Positions 51,297 through 60,425 of a DNA stretch of 64,000 nt are shown one piece after another. Both the position numbers and the translations under genes were made by a program. A model generated the notes under the pieces. That model was not told the origin of the DNA and did no database searches. It saw only the letters and a program-made list of their open reading frames with translations. Location: NCBI GenBank assembly GCA_045807745.1, contig JBJMGT010000018.1, positions 184,608-248,607 of the forward strand. The letters run 5' to 3'. Source of the DNA: QHXQ01 sp045807745. GTDB lineage: Bacteria > Acidobacteriota > Blastocatellia > Pyrinomonadales > Pyrinomonadaceae. Within the stretch, counting starts at the first letter, position 1. The number at the start of each line of letters is the position of its first letter.

Positions 51297-52427
51297 ATGA
51301 ACGTCAAACAAACTCTGGCCGAACTCGTCCGTATCAATTCAATTTCGGCCAACTCCAATCTAGAGATTATTAAGTTGCTCGCGGCCCGCGCCGAAGCGTT
51401 GGGCTTGTGCGCGCGCTTGCTGCCTTATGTGGATGAGCAGCGCGTTAAAAAGTTCAATCTGATTGCGGTTGCGCCGCGTGAGACGAAGGATGATGAGTTA
51501 ATCGAACTCGCACTCGTCGGGCACACCGACACCGTCCCATTTGATCCCGCTTGGACGGAAGCACTCACGCTCACAGAGCGCGACGGCAAGCTCTACGGGC
51601 GCGGTGCGTGCGACACGAAGGCTTTTCTCGCCGCCGCCTTGACGGCGCTGGCGCAGTTCGATCTCGCACAGATCAAACGCCCGCTCGCGCTCGTCTGCAC
51701 GGCCGACGAAGAGATCGGCTGTCTCGGCGCGAAACGACTCGCCGATGCGAAAGCTTTCGGCGCGCGTTACAGCATCGTCGGTGAGCCGACCTCGCTGCAA
51801 CCCGTGCGCGCAGGCAAGGGCTACTGTCTGGCCGAGATCACGGTGGGCGGGCGCGAAGGGCACAGCGCATATCCGGCGCTCGGCGCGAACGCCATCTTCC
51901 GCGCCGCGCGTCTGCTCAACCGGATCGAAGCGGTCGCTGACCGACTGAAGGAGCAGCAACACGCGGCTTTTGATCCGCCCTTTACGACGATCAACGTCGG
52001 ACTTGTAAACGGCGGCACGGCCAAGAACATCATTCCCGGTCGTTGCCGCTTCACGCTGGAGTGGCGGCCCGTGCCAGGGCAGGCAGCCACGCACGCACTT
52101 GATCTCATCAAAGCCGAGGTGGAAAATTTGCGCGCGACGGAAGCAGACTTCGACTGTCACATCGAGGTCATCAGACTCGACGAAGCGTCGGAGACGAGCG
52201 CCGCGTCGCCGCTCGTCAAACATCTGGAGGCAGCGACCGGCCAAGCGGCCGGCACGGTCGCCTTCGGCACGGAAGCGCCGCAGTTGACGCAGTTGGGCGC
52301 GCAGGCGGTCGTCCTCGGCCCCGGCCAGATAGCGACCGCGCATCGCACAGGTGAGTTCGTGCCCATCGACGAGTTGACGACGTGTGTCGAAATTTTAGCG
52401 GGTGCGATCAGGCAATTCTGTTATTGA
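51297..52427 (+). CDS. argE: M20-family deacylase, acetylornithine deacetylase-like
   Basis: A 376-residue zinc peptidase-fold amidohydrolase. The first metal His and Asp are in ALVGHTDTVPFD, the bridging Asp in YGRGACDTKAFLA, and the catalytic Glu pair in CTADEEIGCLGAK. VGEPTSLQPVRAGKGY leads into the dimerisation domain, and a final metal His is in GPGQIATAHRTGEFV. It best fits ArgE, which releases ornithine from N-acetylornithine; the related DapE or carboxypeptidase roles cannot be excluded. Start ATG at 51297. Confidence 0.8.
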   Translation: MNVKQTLAELVRINSISANSNLEIIKLLAARAEALGLCARLLPYVDEQRVKKFNLIAVAPRETKDDELIELALVGHTDTVPFDPAWTEALTLTERDGKLYGRGACDTKAFLAAALTALAQFDLAQIKRPLALVCTADEEIGCLGAKRLADAKAFGARYSIVGEPTSLQPVRAGKGYCLAEITVGGREGHSAYPALGANAIFRAARLLNRIEAVADRLKEQQHAAFDPPFTTINVGLVNGGTAKNIIPGRCRFTLEWRPVPGQAATHALDLIKAEVENLRATEADFDCHIEVIRLDEASETSAASPLVKHLEAATGQAAGTVAFGTEAPQLTQLGAQAVVLGPGQIATAHRTGEFVPIDELTTCVEILAGAIRQFCY

Positions 52428-52445
52428 CTAATTCGAGTTTCGTTT

Positions 52446-53582
52446 ATGCACAAGTTTGCTTTCTTACTTGCGTGCGGGCTACTAACGGGCAGCCTGTTTT
52501 ATTTGCCCGTGCTGGCTCAGCAGCAGCCGGCCACGCCGTTGACGAGTCAGGAGTTGGTGCGGCTCGTCTATCAACTGCCGAAGCACCCGGAGCAGCGCGA
52601 CGCGGTGATCGAAGAGATCAGACGGCGCGGCATCGGGTTTGAATTAACCGAAGGCATGCGCGGCGTCGTGGCCACAAAGAGTGGGAACGACGCGCTCTTG
52701 CGCCGCACGCTCGAAGAGGCCGACCGGCGACGCGCGAACCCCGCGGGCACGGCCGCCATGCCGCCGCCCGCCGAAGCCGCGCAACTGTTGGAGCAGGCGC
52801 GCAAGACGGCGCTCGCCGTCGCCGGCGGCTTGCCCGATTTCGTCGTCAAGCAACTCATCACGCGCGCACAGGCCCTTGGCACAACGCACAGTTGGACTGA
52901 GCTTGATCGCCTGACCGTAGCGGTCAGTTATCGCGAGAGCGCAGGTGAGCAGTACAAACTGCTCGCCGTCAACGGGCTGCCGACGGGCGGCGGGCCGGAG
53001 CGCAACGACTACGAGCAAGCGGGCGGCGCGACCACCACCGGCGAATTCGCTTCGCGCCTGTTGATGCTCTTTCAAGACGAGAGTCAGACCCAGTTTCGTT
53101 TCGCCGGCACGGACACGCTACGCGGGCACGCCACCTTCATCTACGAGTTCACGGTCAGCCGGAAGAACTCACACGAGCGCATCACCTATCACGGCGAGGA
53201 CGGAGATCAGACGACGGGGGCGGGCCTGCGCGGGCGCATCTGGCTCGACCGCGAATCTGCGCGCGTGTTGCGTGGTGAATTCACCACCACCGAAGTCGAG
53301 CCGAGCTTCCCCATCCAGCGTGTGGATCGGAGCGTCGATTACGATTGGGTCGAAATCAGCGACAAGAAATATCTGCTACCGGTGCAGTCCGAGATCGTGT
53401 TCACGGAACTCGGCACACTCACCGAATATGTTCCCGGCACGCGCGAGAAGGTGACGCACAAACAACTCTACCAAGCGCGCAATCTGATTCGCTTCCGCAA
53501 CTACCAGAAGTTCGGCACCGAAGTGAAGATCATCGAAGAGGACGACTTCCCCGTCGAAGAGCCGCCAAAGAAGCCGGAGTGA
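52446..53582 (+). CDS. Exported protein of unknown function
   Basis: A 378-residue protein with a signal peptide (FLLACGLLTGSLFYLPVLA). Residues 30-110 are helical and contain a motif like a small repeat sensor (TSQELVRLVYQLPKHPEQRD, IRRRGIGFELTEGM). The remainder is beta-rich, with long antiparallel strands (FIYEFTVSRKNSHERITY, RGRIWLDRESARVLRGEF) resembling LolA/outer-membrane lipoprotein-sorting folds. It ends with an acidic, proline-rich tail. I recognise it only as a type of secreted protein seen in Acidobacteriota. It follows the argE-like gene by 18 nt. Confidence 0.65.
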   Translation: MHKFAFLLACGLLTGSLFYLPVLAQQQPATPLTSQELVRLVYQLPKHPEQRDAVIEEIRRRGIGFELTEGMRGVVATKSGNDALLRRTLEEADRRRANPAGTAAMPPPAEAAQLLEQARKTALAVAGGLPDFVVKQLITRAQALGTTHSWTELDRLTVAVSYRESAGEQYKLLAVNGLPTGGGPERNDYEQAGGATTTGEFASRLLMLFQDESQTQFRFAGTDTLRGHATFIYEFTVSRKNSHERITYHGEDGDQTTGAGLRGRIWLDRESARVLRGEFTTTEVEPSFPIQRVDRSVDYDWVEISDKKYLLPVQSEIVFTELGTLTEYVPGTREKVTHKQLYQARNLIRFRNYQKFGTEVKIIEEDDFPVEEPPKKPE

Positions 53583-53600
53583 AGGCGGAAGGGCGCGCAG

Positions 53601-53921
53601 TTACGCTTCCAGTAAGGCGTGTTCAACTTCGCTTGGCAGTTCGATGAGGATAAAGTGATCGGCCGGATAAATAGCTGCCTCCCCCGCTTCGTCCTGCACC
53701 CCGATGTCGCCGCTCGGAAAAACTGTAACTTGATAGAGCTTGTGCGGGATTAGCAACTCTGGATCGTCGGTCTGCACACAGATCGCGAACTGAGGCTGAC
53801 TGGGGTTAGGCGCTATCGGCACGTCGACCTTGAAGACTCTGGACGGTTGCGCCTCGCCACGCAGGTATGCGCCTGCCTCTCGTACACTGCCTAGCAACTC
53901 ATCGAAGTCTTCTTTCTTCAC
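53601..53921 (-). CDS. Small protein with antitoxin-like N-terminus
   Basis: A 106-residue protein starting at GTG, 12 nt downstream of the 2-oxoglutarate dehydrogenase gene. Residues 1-30 (KKEDFDELLGSVREAGAYLR) closely resemble the start of XRE-type antitoxins and transcriptional regulators that occur with RelE-like toxins. The expected helix-turn-helix is missing; instead the rest is beta-rich and contains a HKLYQVTVFPSGDIGVQDE segment and AIYPADHFILIELP, typical of another short protein family of unknown role. No toxin gene is adjacent. It may be a chimera of two small modules. Confidence 0.6.
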   Translation of the reverse strand: MKKEDFDELLGSVREAGAYLRGEAQPSRVFKVDVPIAPNPSQPQFAICVQTDDPELLIPHKLYQVTVFPSGDIGVQDEAGEAAIYPADHFILIELPSEVEHALLEA

Positions 53922-53933
53922 TGGAATCAGCTT

Positions 53934-56900
53934 TCACGAATCAGCCTGCCCCGCAAATTTCGCCGTGCTCGCGTTGGAGATGAAGGGTGCGTCCGTCGTC
54001 AGGGCGTGGCTGACCAGCGCGCGCTGTTCGAGTTCGTGGATCGTGTATGAGCCGGTGGCGGGACTCGCAGACGCCGCGCGCCCGACGTAGTAGGGACGCT
54101 CACACTTCGGCAGCAGCCCCGTCAGACGCGGCTCAATGAACGTCCAGCCGCCCATGTTCTTTGGTTCTTCCTGCGCCCAGACGAGTTGAGTTGAATTCGG
54201 GTAGCGCGCGCAGATTGCGCGCAGGGCCGATTCGGGGAACGGGTAGAACTGTTCGACGCGCACGATGGCGACGCGCCGATCATCTGTCTTCAGCCGCGCC
54301 GTGTTGAGATCGTAATAGACCTTACCGCTACAGAGGACGATGCGCGCGACGACGCCCGCGTCCTTGATCTCCGCATCATCAATCACGGGCCGGAAGCCGC
54401 CCTGCGTTAACTCTTCAACCGTTGACGTGGCTGCGGGCAGACGCAAGAGACTCTTCGGCGTCATGACGACGAGCGGGCGCGCGGTCTCCTGCTGCACCTG
54501 CCGGCGTAGCAGGTGGAAGTATTGCGCAGGGCTGCTCGGGTAGCAGACCTGCATGTTGTTCTCGGCGCAGAGTTGCAGGTAGCGTTCGAGCCGCGCGCTC
54601 GAATGCTCCGGCCCCTGTCCTTCGTAGCCGTGCGGCAGCAACATGACGAGGCGCGACGGCTGTTGCCACTTGTCCACGCCGGGCACGATGAACTGATCGA
54701 TGATGACCTGCGCGCCATTGCCGAAGTCGCCGAACTGCGCTTCCCACATGACAAGCGCATTGCGCGCGACGACCGAATAGCCGTACTCGAATCCGAGCAC
54801 GCCCTGTTCCGACAGCGAGCTGTCGAAGACTTCAACAAACGGCCGGCCCGATTTGCTCTTAGCCAGTTCCGCGAGCGGAGTCCAAGCCGCGCCGGTCTGC
54901 GTATCGTACATGATGGCGTGGCGCTGGCTGAACGTGCCGCGCCCTGAGTCCTGCCCCGACAGGCGCACGGGCGTGCCAGCGAGCGCGAGCGAACCGTAAG
55001 CGCACAACTCGCCAAAGGCCCAATCCAACGGCGTCTCGCCTGCGCCCATCTTCGCGCGTCGCGCAAGCTGGCTGACCATCTTCGGATTGATGTTGAAGCC
55101 TTCGGGCACGACGGCGATAGCGTGCGCGATCTGCTGCACAGTCTCAGCATCGATCGCCGTTTCAATCACAGCCGAGCCATCTTCTTCGACAATGGCGGGC
55201 GGCAACTCCGTTCGCTCGGTCTTGCCCGCGACGATCTCTTTGGCGCGTTGCAAGACGGCTTCGTACTCCGCCACCTGCGCCTTGGTCATCTGTTCAACTT
55301 CGTCCGCCGTCGCCACGCCTTCGCGCACCAGCCGCTCCGCGTACTTCGCGCGCACGCCCCTGTGGGCCTTCACGCGCGCGTACATCAACGGCTGCGTGTA
55401 GCTCGGCTCGTCGCCCTCGTTGTGCCCCAGCCGACGGAAGCCGATCACGTCGAGCACCACGTCCTTGTTGAACTCCTGCCGAAAGTCGAGCGCGATGCGC
55501 AGCACGCGGAACGCCGCCTCCGGATCGTCGCCATTGATGTGAAAGATCGGCAACTGCGTCATGCGCGCCACGTCGGTCGAATAGATGGTCGAGCGCCCGG
55601 CCTGCGGCGACGTGGTGAAGCCAATCTGATTGTTGATGATGATGTGGATCGTGCCGCCGGTGCGATAGCCTTTGAGGTCGGCGAGGTTCAACGTCTCCAT
55701 CACGATGCCTTGGCCGGCGAACGCTGCGTCGCCGTGCAGGAGCACAGGGAGCGCACGGTCGATCACCTCCGCGCGCGGCGTGCCTTCGTCGCGCTCCCAA
55801 GCGTCCTGCTTGGCGCGCACCAGCCCCTCGACGACCGGATCGACGAACTCAAGATGGCTCGGATTCGGTGAGAGGTCGATCCGAATCTTTTGCCCCGCGC
55901 CGGTCGTGCGCTCGCCGTGCGCGCCCTGATGATATTTCACATCGCCCTCGTCCGCCGGAAAGTTCGGATGGACTGAACCTTCAAACGCGGTGAAGATGCG
56001 CTCGGCGAAATCGCCGACGACGTTTGCCAGCACATTCAGACGCCCGCGATGCGCCATGCCGAGCGTGATGTCTTCGACGCCCCGCGCGGCGGCGCGCTCG
56101 ACGAGTTGATCTAAGAGCGGAATGATCGTCTCGCAGCCTTCGAGCGAGAACCGTTTCTGGCCCAGATACTTCGTGTGCAGGAAACGCTCGAACTGCTCTG
56201 CTTCGATCAGTTTCGCCAGCAGTTGTTTCTTGATCTCCGGCGCAATTGGCTCCGGATAGACGAACTCGACGCGAATTTTATCGCGAATCCACAGCTTTTG
56301 CTCCTTGCTCTGGATGTGGCGGTATTCGATGCCAACCTTGCCGCAGTAGGCGCGCCGTAGGATGTCTAAGATTTCGCGTAAGGTTGCGCTCTCTTTGCCG
56401 CCGAGGCCGCCCGTGATGAACTCTCGATCCAAATCCCAGATCGTCAAGCCGTAAGTTTCGATATCCAACTCCGGGTGATACTGCACGGGCAAGGCGTTCA
56501 ATGGATCGATGTCCGCGATCAAGTGCCCGCGCACGCGATAGGAGTTGATCAACTCAAGCACGCGCGCCTCTTTGACGATGTGCTCGCGCTGGCGGTCGCT
56601 GCCCAGGAGCGCCGGGTTGTAGTCGCGCGCCCAGCGCATCGGCTGGTGCGGGATGCCGAGGTCGCGAAAGATGCTGATATAGAAATCGTGCTCGCCTAAC
56701 AGCAACTCGTGTACGCGCGCGAGAAACGCGCCCGACTCTGCGCCCTGTATGATGCGATGGTCGTAGGTCGAAGAGATCGTCATCGTCTTGCTGATGCCGA
56801 GTTGTGAGAGCGCCGCGGTCGTCATCGCGTGATACTCGGCTGGATATTCGATTGCGCCGGTGGCGATGATGACCGCTTGCCCCACCATCAAGCGCGGGGT

Positions 56901-57776
56901 GGATGCGACCGTGCCAATCGTGCCCGGATTGGTGAGCGAGACGGTGGTGTCCTGAAAATCGGGCACGCCGAGTTTGCCCGCGCGCGCACGCTTGACCACA
57001 TCGTCATAAGCCTTGGTAAACTCGGCGAAGCGGAGCGCGTTCGCCTGCTTCACATTCGGCACGAGGAGCGAGCGCGTGCCGTCCTTCTTCTGCACGTCGA
57101 TGGCGACGCCGAGATTGACTTGCGGCCGCCGCAGGCGCATCGGCGTGCCGCCGTTAATTGTGAAGCCGTCGTTCATCTGCGGGAACTTGTCGAAGGCGCG
57201 CAAGATGGCGAACGCGATCAGGTGGGTAAACGAAACTTTGCCGGCCTCGCGCTCCTGCAAGTGGCGGTTGATGATCAGACGATTCTCTTCGAGCACTTTG
57301 ACGGGCACTTGCCGGTTCGAGGTGGCGGTGGGCACACCCAGACTCGTCTCCATGTTCTCGACGATCTTCAACGCCGCGCCGCGAATCGGCGCGCCCTCGA
57401 CCGGCGCAGACTGCGCTTGATGTGGCTGCGCGACCGGTGCGCTCTGAGCCGGCGGCGCAGTGGCCGTTTGCGCGGGCGCGGCCGGCGCGGGCGCAGTCTG
57501 CGCTGTCGGCCACGGCTGTGCGGTTTCAGGCGCAACGGGCTGTGCGCTGCGCCCGTCGGTCGCGCGCGTGGTTGCCGCGCCGTTGTCCGTCGGCGGCGCG
57601 TCCGTCCCGCCCAATAGTTCCGTGAAGTATGTGCGCCACGCCTCATCGACGAGCGCCGGGTCGCTGCGAAAACGTTGCAGCATGGACTCGACGTAGGTCG
57701 CGTTCGCGCCGAAGTTTTCGGCGATGAGGGCGGAGAGATCGGCTTGACTGCGTTGTGTGCTCAAAGCTTTTGTCAC
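53934..57776 (-). CDS. kgd: Multifunctional 2-oxoglutarate dehydrogenase (E2-E1 fusion)
   Basis: A 1280-residue enzyme of the Kgd/SucA type. After a short E1-like N-terminus (LIAENFGANATYVESML) and an Ala/Pro/Gln linker, residues about 120-360 form an E2 succinyltransferase core (ends with SSTYDHRIIQGAESGAFL, the HxxxD-type active site). Residues 400-1270 form the thiamine-diphosphate E1 part (GMAHRGRLNVLANV, HIIINNQIGFTTSPQ, LGHNEGDEPSYTQP, MLLPHGYEGQGPEHSSARLE). There is no lipoyl domain, as in mycobacterial Kgd. It would act with a separate lipoyl protein and E3 in the TCA cycle. Confidence 0.95.
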   Translation of the reverse strand: MTKALSTQRSQADLSALIAENFGANATYVESMLQRFRSDPALVDEAWRTYFTELLGGTDAPPTDNGAATTRATDGRSAQPVAPETAQPWPTAQTAPAPAAPAQTATAPPAQSAPVAQPHQAQSAPVEGAPIRGAALKIVENMETSLGVPTATSNRQVPVKVLEENRLIINRHLQEREAGKVSFTHLIAFAILRAFDKFPQMNDGFTINGGTPMRLRRPQVNLGVAIDVQKKDGTRSLLVPNVKQANALRFAEFTKAYDDVVKRARAGKLGVPDFQDTTVSLTNPGTIGTVASTPRLMVGQAVIIATGAIEYPAEYHAMTTAALSQLGISKTMTISSTYDHRIIQGAESGAFLARVHELLLGEHDFYISIFRDLGIPHQPMRWARDYNPALLGSDRQREHIVKEARVLELINSYRVRGHLIADIDPLNALPVQYHPELDIETYGLTIWDLDREFITGGLGGKESATLREILDILRRAYCGKVGIEYRHIQSKEQKLWIRDKIRVEFVYPEPIAPEIKKQLLAKLIEAEQFERFLHTKYLGQKRFSLEGCETIIPLLDQLVERAAARGVEDITLGMAHRGRLNVLANVVGDFAERIFTAFEGSVHPNFPADEGDVKYHQGAHGERTTGAGQKIRIDLSPNPSHLEFVDPVVEGLVRAKQDAWERDEGTPRAEVIDRALPVLLHGDAAFAGQGIVMETLNLADLKGYRTGGTIHIIINNQIGFTTSPQAGRSTIYSTDVARMTQLPIFHINGDDPEAAFRVLRIALDFRQEFNKDVVLDVIGFRRLGHNEGDEPSYTQPLMYARVKAHRGVRAKYAERLVREGVATADEVEQMTKAQVAEYEAVLQRAKEIVAGKTERTELPPAIVEEDGSAVIETAIDAETVQQIAHAIAVVPEGFNINPKMVSQLARRAKMGAGETPLDWAFGELCAYGSLALAGTPVRLSGQDSGRGTFSQRHAIMYDTQTGAAWTPLAELAKSKSGRPFVEVFDSSLSEQGVLGFEYGYSVVARNALVMWEAQFGDFGNGAQVIIDQFIVPGVDKWQQPSRLVMLLPHGYEGQGPEHSSARLERYLQLCAENNMQVCYPSSPAQYFHLLRRQVQQETARPLVVMTPKSLLRLPAATSTVEELTQGGFRPVIDDAEIKDAGVVARIVLCSGKVYYDLNTARLKTDDRRVAIVRVEQFYPFPESALRAICARYPNSTQLVWAQEEPKNMGGWTFIEPRLTGLLPKCERPYYVGRAASASPATGSYTIHELEQRALVSHALTTDAPFISNASTAKFAGQADS

Positions 57777-58125
57777 CTCGACTCGGCAGGCGCGCGCACG
57801 AAAACTTCATGCCCGGCGGCAAACATCCTGTCTGTTATGTTTGCAAAGATAATAACTGATCTTGGCGGGCGCTTCTAGTTCGCCCTGCCGCGCGCGCCGA
57901 TGGGCCGCTGCCGTACCGTCTCGTTGAACGGTCAGCCTGACTCCGGGCCGGTCAAATCGAATCCCTCGCGGCCTTCCAGAATTCTTAATTCATTCGATTC
58001 CACAGACTTTCCGATTGCGCGGCGGCGGCATGGCGTTTGTCTTACCTGACGCGTGGTTTATCGCACTAGCCCTCGTCTGGTGACGCATCTCGAATAGCAA
58101 AGGTCATTAAGAGGAACTTTATTTA
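57777..58125. other. Divergent intergenic region between kgd and subtilase gene
   Basis: About 350 bases with the ribosome binding site of the subtilase gene (AGAGGAA) at its end. AT-rich patches exist around 57840 and 57985, but no promoter is close to consensus, and no gene or hairpin is convincing. Confidence 0.45.
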
Positions 58126-60261
58126 ATGCGTAAGTCATCCCCCATCGCGCTACTCTTGCTCGCCGCGCTCGTGACCCAGTTGCTCGGCCCGCTCGCGCTC
58201 GTGCCGGCGGCGCACGCACAGGTCAAGACCAGCCGTGCCGTGCCCTCCAAGATGACTGAGACATTGCGCACGCGCGCCGCCGAGGCTCAACCTGATAGCG
58301 ACCAGCGCACGCGCGTCATCATCAGCCTGACTGGTGGCACAGGTAAAACGACGCGCTTCGCTTTGCGCGGCTTGGGCGCACACGTATTGCAGCAGTTGGA
58401 CTCGGTCGGCGTCGTCGTGGCCGACGTGCCGAACGCCCGGCTCACAGAGTTGGCCGCACGTGCCGACGTGACATGGCTCTCGGAAGACGCGGAGGCGCGC
58501 GCGCTGACCGTGCCCGACAACACAAGCCACGTCGAGGTCACGACGGGCGCGAATCAGATTTTGCCGACGGGCAGTGAAGGCATAGCCAACGGCGGCGCGG
58601 GCAACGGCGTCGGTATCGCCGTGCTCGATAGCGGCATCAGCCCGATGGACAACGCCGAGTTCGCCGGCTACCAGTGGCAGTGCGGCTTGCTCTGTCTCAC
58701 GCGCTCGCTCGTCACCTACAACCGCATCCAGCAGGCTGTGGACTTCACCGGCGAGGGCAGCACCGTCGATACTTATGGGCACGGCACGCACACCGCCGGC
58801 ATCGCCGCCGGGACGGGGCAATCGAGCGAAGACTACGCCGCGCAACACGCGGGCGCGGCAACCTATGGCGGCGTCTCGACGGGCGCAAACCTTATCAGCG
58901 TGCGCGTCCTCAACGGGTTGGGCATCGGCACGGTCGCGAACGTCATCGCCGGGATCAACTGGGTCATCCAGAACAAGAGCACCTACAACATACGCGTCAT
59001 TAACCTCTCGCTCGGCACGCCCATTGCGCAAAGCTACAAGACCGACCCGCTCTGCCAAGCGGTCGGACGCGCAGTCGATGCAGGCATCGTCGTCGTCGCG
59101 GCCGCCGGCAACTGGGGCAAAGACTCTTACGGCAACACGATCTATGGCGGCATCCTCTCGCCCGCGAACTCGCCGCGCGTGATCACCGTCGGCGCGGTCA
59201 ACACGCAACAGACCAACAAGCGTTCGGACGACGTGGTAGCCAGTTACTCTTCGCGCGGGCCGACACTCGTCGATGGCATCGTCAAGCCCGACCTCGTCGC
59301 GCCCGGCAATCTCACCGGCGCAGCGCAGACCTCTGCCGCACCACCCACCGGCGGCTCTTCGGGCGGCGGCTTGATTGGCGGACTCGTCGGTGCGCTCGGT
59401 CTCGGCGGCGACCCGACGCCGACCGCGAACGGCACATATCAAATCTTAAGTGGCACGTCCTTCGCCGCGCCCGCCGTCAGCGGCGCGGTCGCGCTCATGC
59501 TCGAAGCCAACCCGTCGCTCACGCCGCAGATGTGCAAGGCTGTGCTGATGCGCACGGCGCAACGTCTGCCCGTCTATGAGCAGATGGTGCAGACCGGGCA
59601 GATGAGTACGCTGGAGCGGCTCATCACGGAGGGCGCGGGCGAGTTGAACGTGAACGCCGCGAAGCTCGTGGCCAAAGCGATCCGCAAGGACGCGAACCGC
59701 GCGCAAGTGGGCGACAATCTGATCACCACCAAGAACGTCACCTACCCGACCATCGCGGGGCTGACTGCCTCCATCGGCGGCGAGTCAGTGCCGCTTAACA
59801 ACGGCATCATCTGGGTCGAAGGCATAGCGTTCACGGATCGGCTGCAACTGACGGGCGGCTACCGCATGGCAGACGGGCAGATCATCAAAGACGGTTTTGC
59901 CGTCGCCGAAGGCTACATGCTGGCGGACGGCACTTACATCTCTTCAAGTGGGATTGCCATCGCGAGCGGCATCGCCATCGCGAGCGGGATCGCCATCGCC
60001 AGTGGCATTGCTATCGCGAGCGGGATCGCGATTGCGAGCGGCATCGCCATCGCGAGCAACTACACCAGTGGCGATGGCACGATGAGCAACGGCACGCTCT
60101 ACGGCATGAGCTTCAACAATCAGGCGGACTGGAGCGCGAACATGGTCGATCCCACCTCCATCACCGCGAACGAATTGCAGGTCATGATTCAAGGCGAGGC
60201 GGCCGTGCCCTTAGGCGTGCGCCGACTGGCCAGCACCAGCCCCTTTTTCCCTCATCGCTAA
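58126..60261 (+). CDS. Secreted subtilase (S8 peptidase) with GIAIAS repeats
   Basis: A 711-residue protein with a signal peptide (IALLLLAALVTQLLGPLALV) and a short I9-like propeptide region (residues 60-125). The triad is visible: Asp in IAVLDSGISP (about 168), His in GHGTHTAGIAAG (about 222), and Ser in LSGTSFAAPAVSGAVALML (about 445). The oxyanion Asn is in VVVAAAGNWG. After the catalytic domain comes a beta-rich segment with YRMADGQIIKDG repeats, then six exact SGIAIA units (residues 608-643) and a short tail. It would be exported and autoprocessed. Confidence 0.92.
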   Translation: MRKSSPIALLLLAALVTQLLGPLALVPAAHAQVKTSRAVPSKMTETLRTRAAEAQPDSDQRTRVIISLTGGTGKTTRFALRGLGAHVLQQLDSVGVVVADVPNARLTELAARADVTWLSEDAEARALTVPDNTSHVEVTTGANQILPTGSEGIANGGAGNGVGIAVLDSGISPMDNAEFAGYQWQCGLLCLTRSLVTYNRIQQAVDFTGEGSTVDTYGHGTHTAGIAAGTGQSSEDYAAQHAGAATYGGVSTGANLISVRVLNGLGIGTVANVIAGINWVIQNKSTYNIRVINLSLGTPIAQSYKTDPLCQAVGRAVDAGIVVVAAAGNWGKDSYGNTIYGGILSPANSPRVITVGAVNTQQTNKRSDDVVASYSSRGPTLVDGIVKPDLVAPGNLTGAAQTSAAPPTGGSSGGGLIGGLVGALGLGGDPTPTANGTYQILSGTSFAAPAVSGAVALMLEANPSLTPQMCKAVLMRTAQRLPVYEQMVQTGQMSTLERLITEGAGELNVNAAKLVAKAIRKDANRAQVGDNLITTKNVTYPTIAGLTASIGGESVPLNNGIIWVEGIAFTDRLQLTGGYRMADGQIIKDGFAVAEGYMLADGTYISSSGIAIASGIAIASGIAIASGIAIASGIAIASGIAIASNYTSGDGTMSNGTLYGMSFNNQADWSANMVDPTSITANELQVMIQGEAAVPLGVRRLASTSPFFPHR
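59947..60054 (+). repeat. Six tandem 18-bp repeats coding SGIAIA
   Basis: Six consecutive 18-nt units, each coding Ser-Gly-Ile-Ala-Ile-Ala. The protein repeat is perfect while several third positions differ (ATT/ATC, GCC/GCG/GCT, AGT/AGC), so selection seems to hold the protein sequence. Confidence 0.9.
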
Positions 60262-60280
60262 CCTATACGGAAAGCGCGTG

Positions 60281-60387
60281 CTGCCGGGAGCGCGGGCATC
60301 CTTGCCCGCCAACGAGCCGGCAGGCGAGTAATCATTGTTCGCGCTTGCAGCGCTCATGGCGGGCAAGGATGCCCGCGCTCCCGGCAG
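60281..60387. repeat. REP-like perfect 31-bp inverted repeat
   Basis: Left arm 60281-60311 and right arm 60357-60387 are exact reverse complements. Each arm itself contains a small palindrome (GCGGGCATCCTTGCCCGC), so a cruciform of nested hairpins can form. The 45-nt loop holds nothing I recognise. It sits between codirectional subtilase and HD-GYP genes. The arm text differs from the AT-containing word hairpins elsewhere in the window. Confidence 0.85.
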
Positions 60388-60425
60388 GAGGAGGTCTCAC
60401 CTAGTCGCAAACGGCCATACAAAGA

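Noticed and set aside
56829..57617. Long plus-strand open frame opposite kgd
   Set aside because: Low-complexity Arg/Ala-rich product with no motifs; it is the shadow of a strongly coding minus-strand gene in GC-rich DNA.
58150..59442. 430-codon minus-strand frame opposite the subtilase
   Set aside because: No recognisable domain and no ribosome binding site, while the plus-strand frame has a full protease triad.
59947..60054. CRISPR-like array
   Set aside because: The 18-bp units are directly tandem with no spacers and encode a protein repeat.
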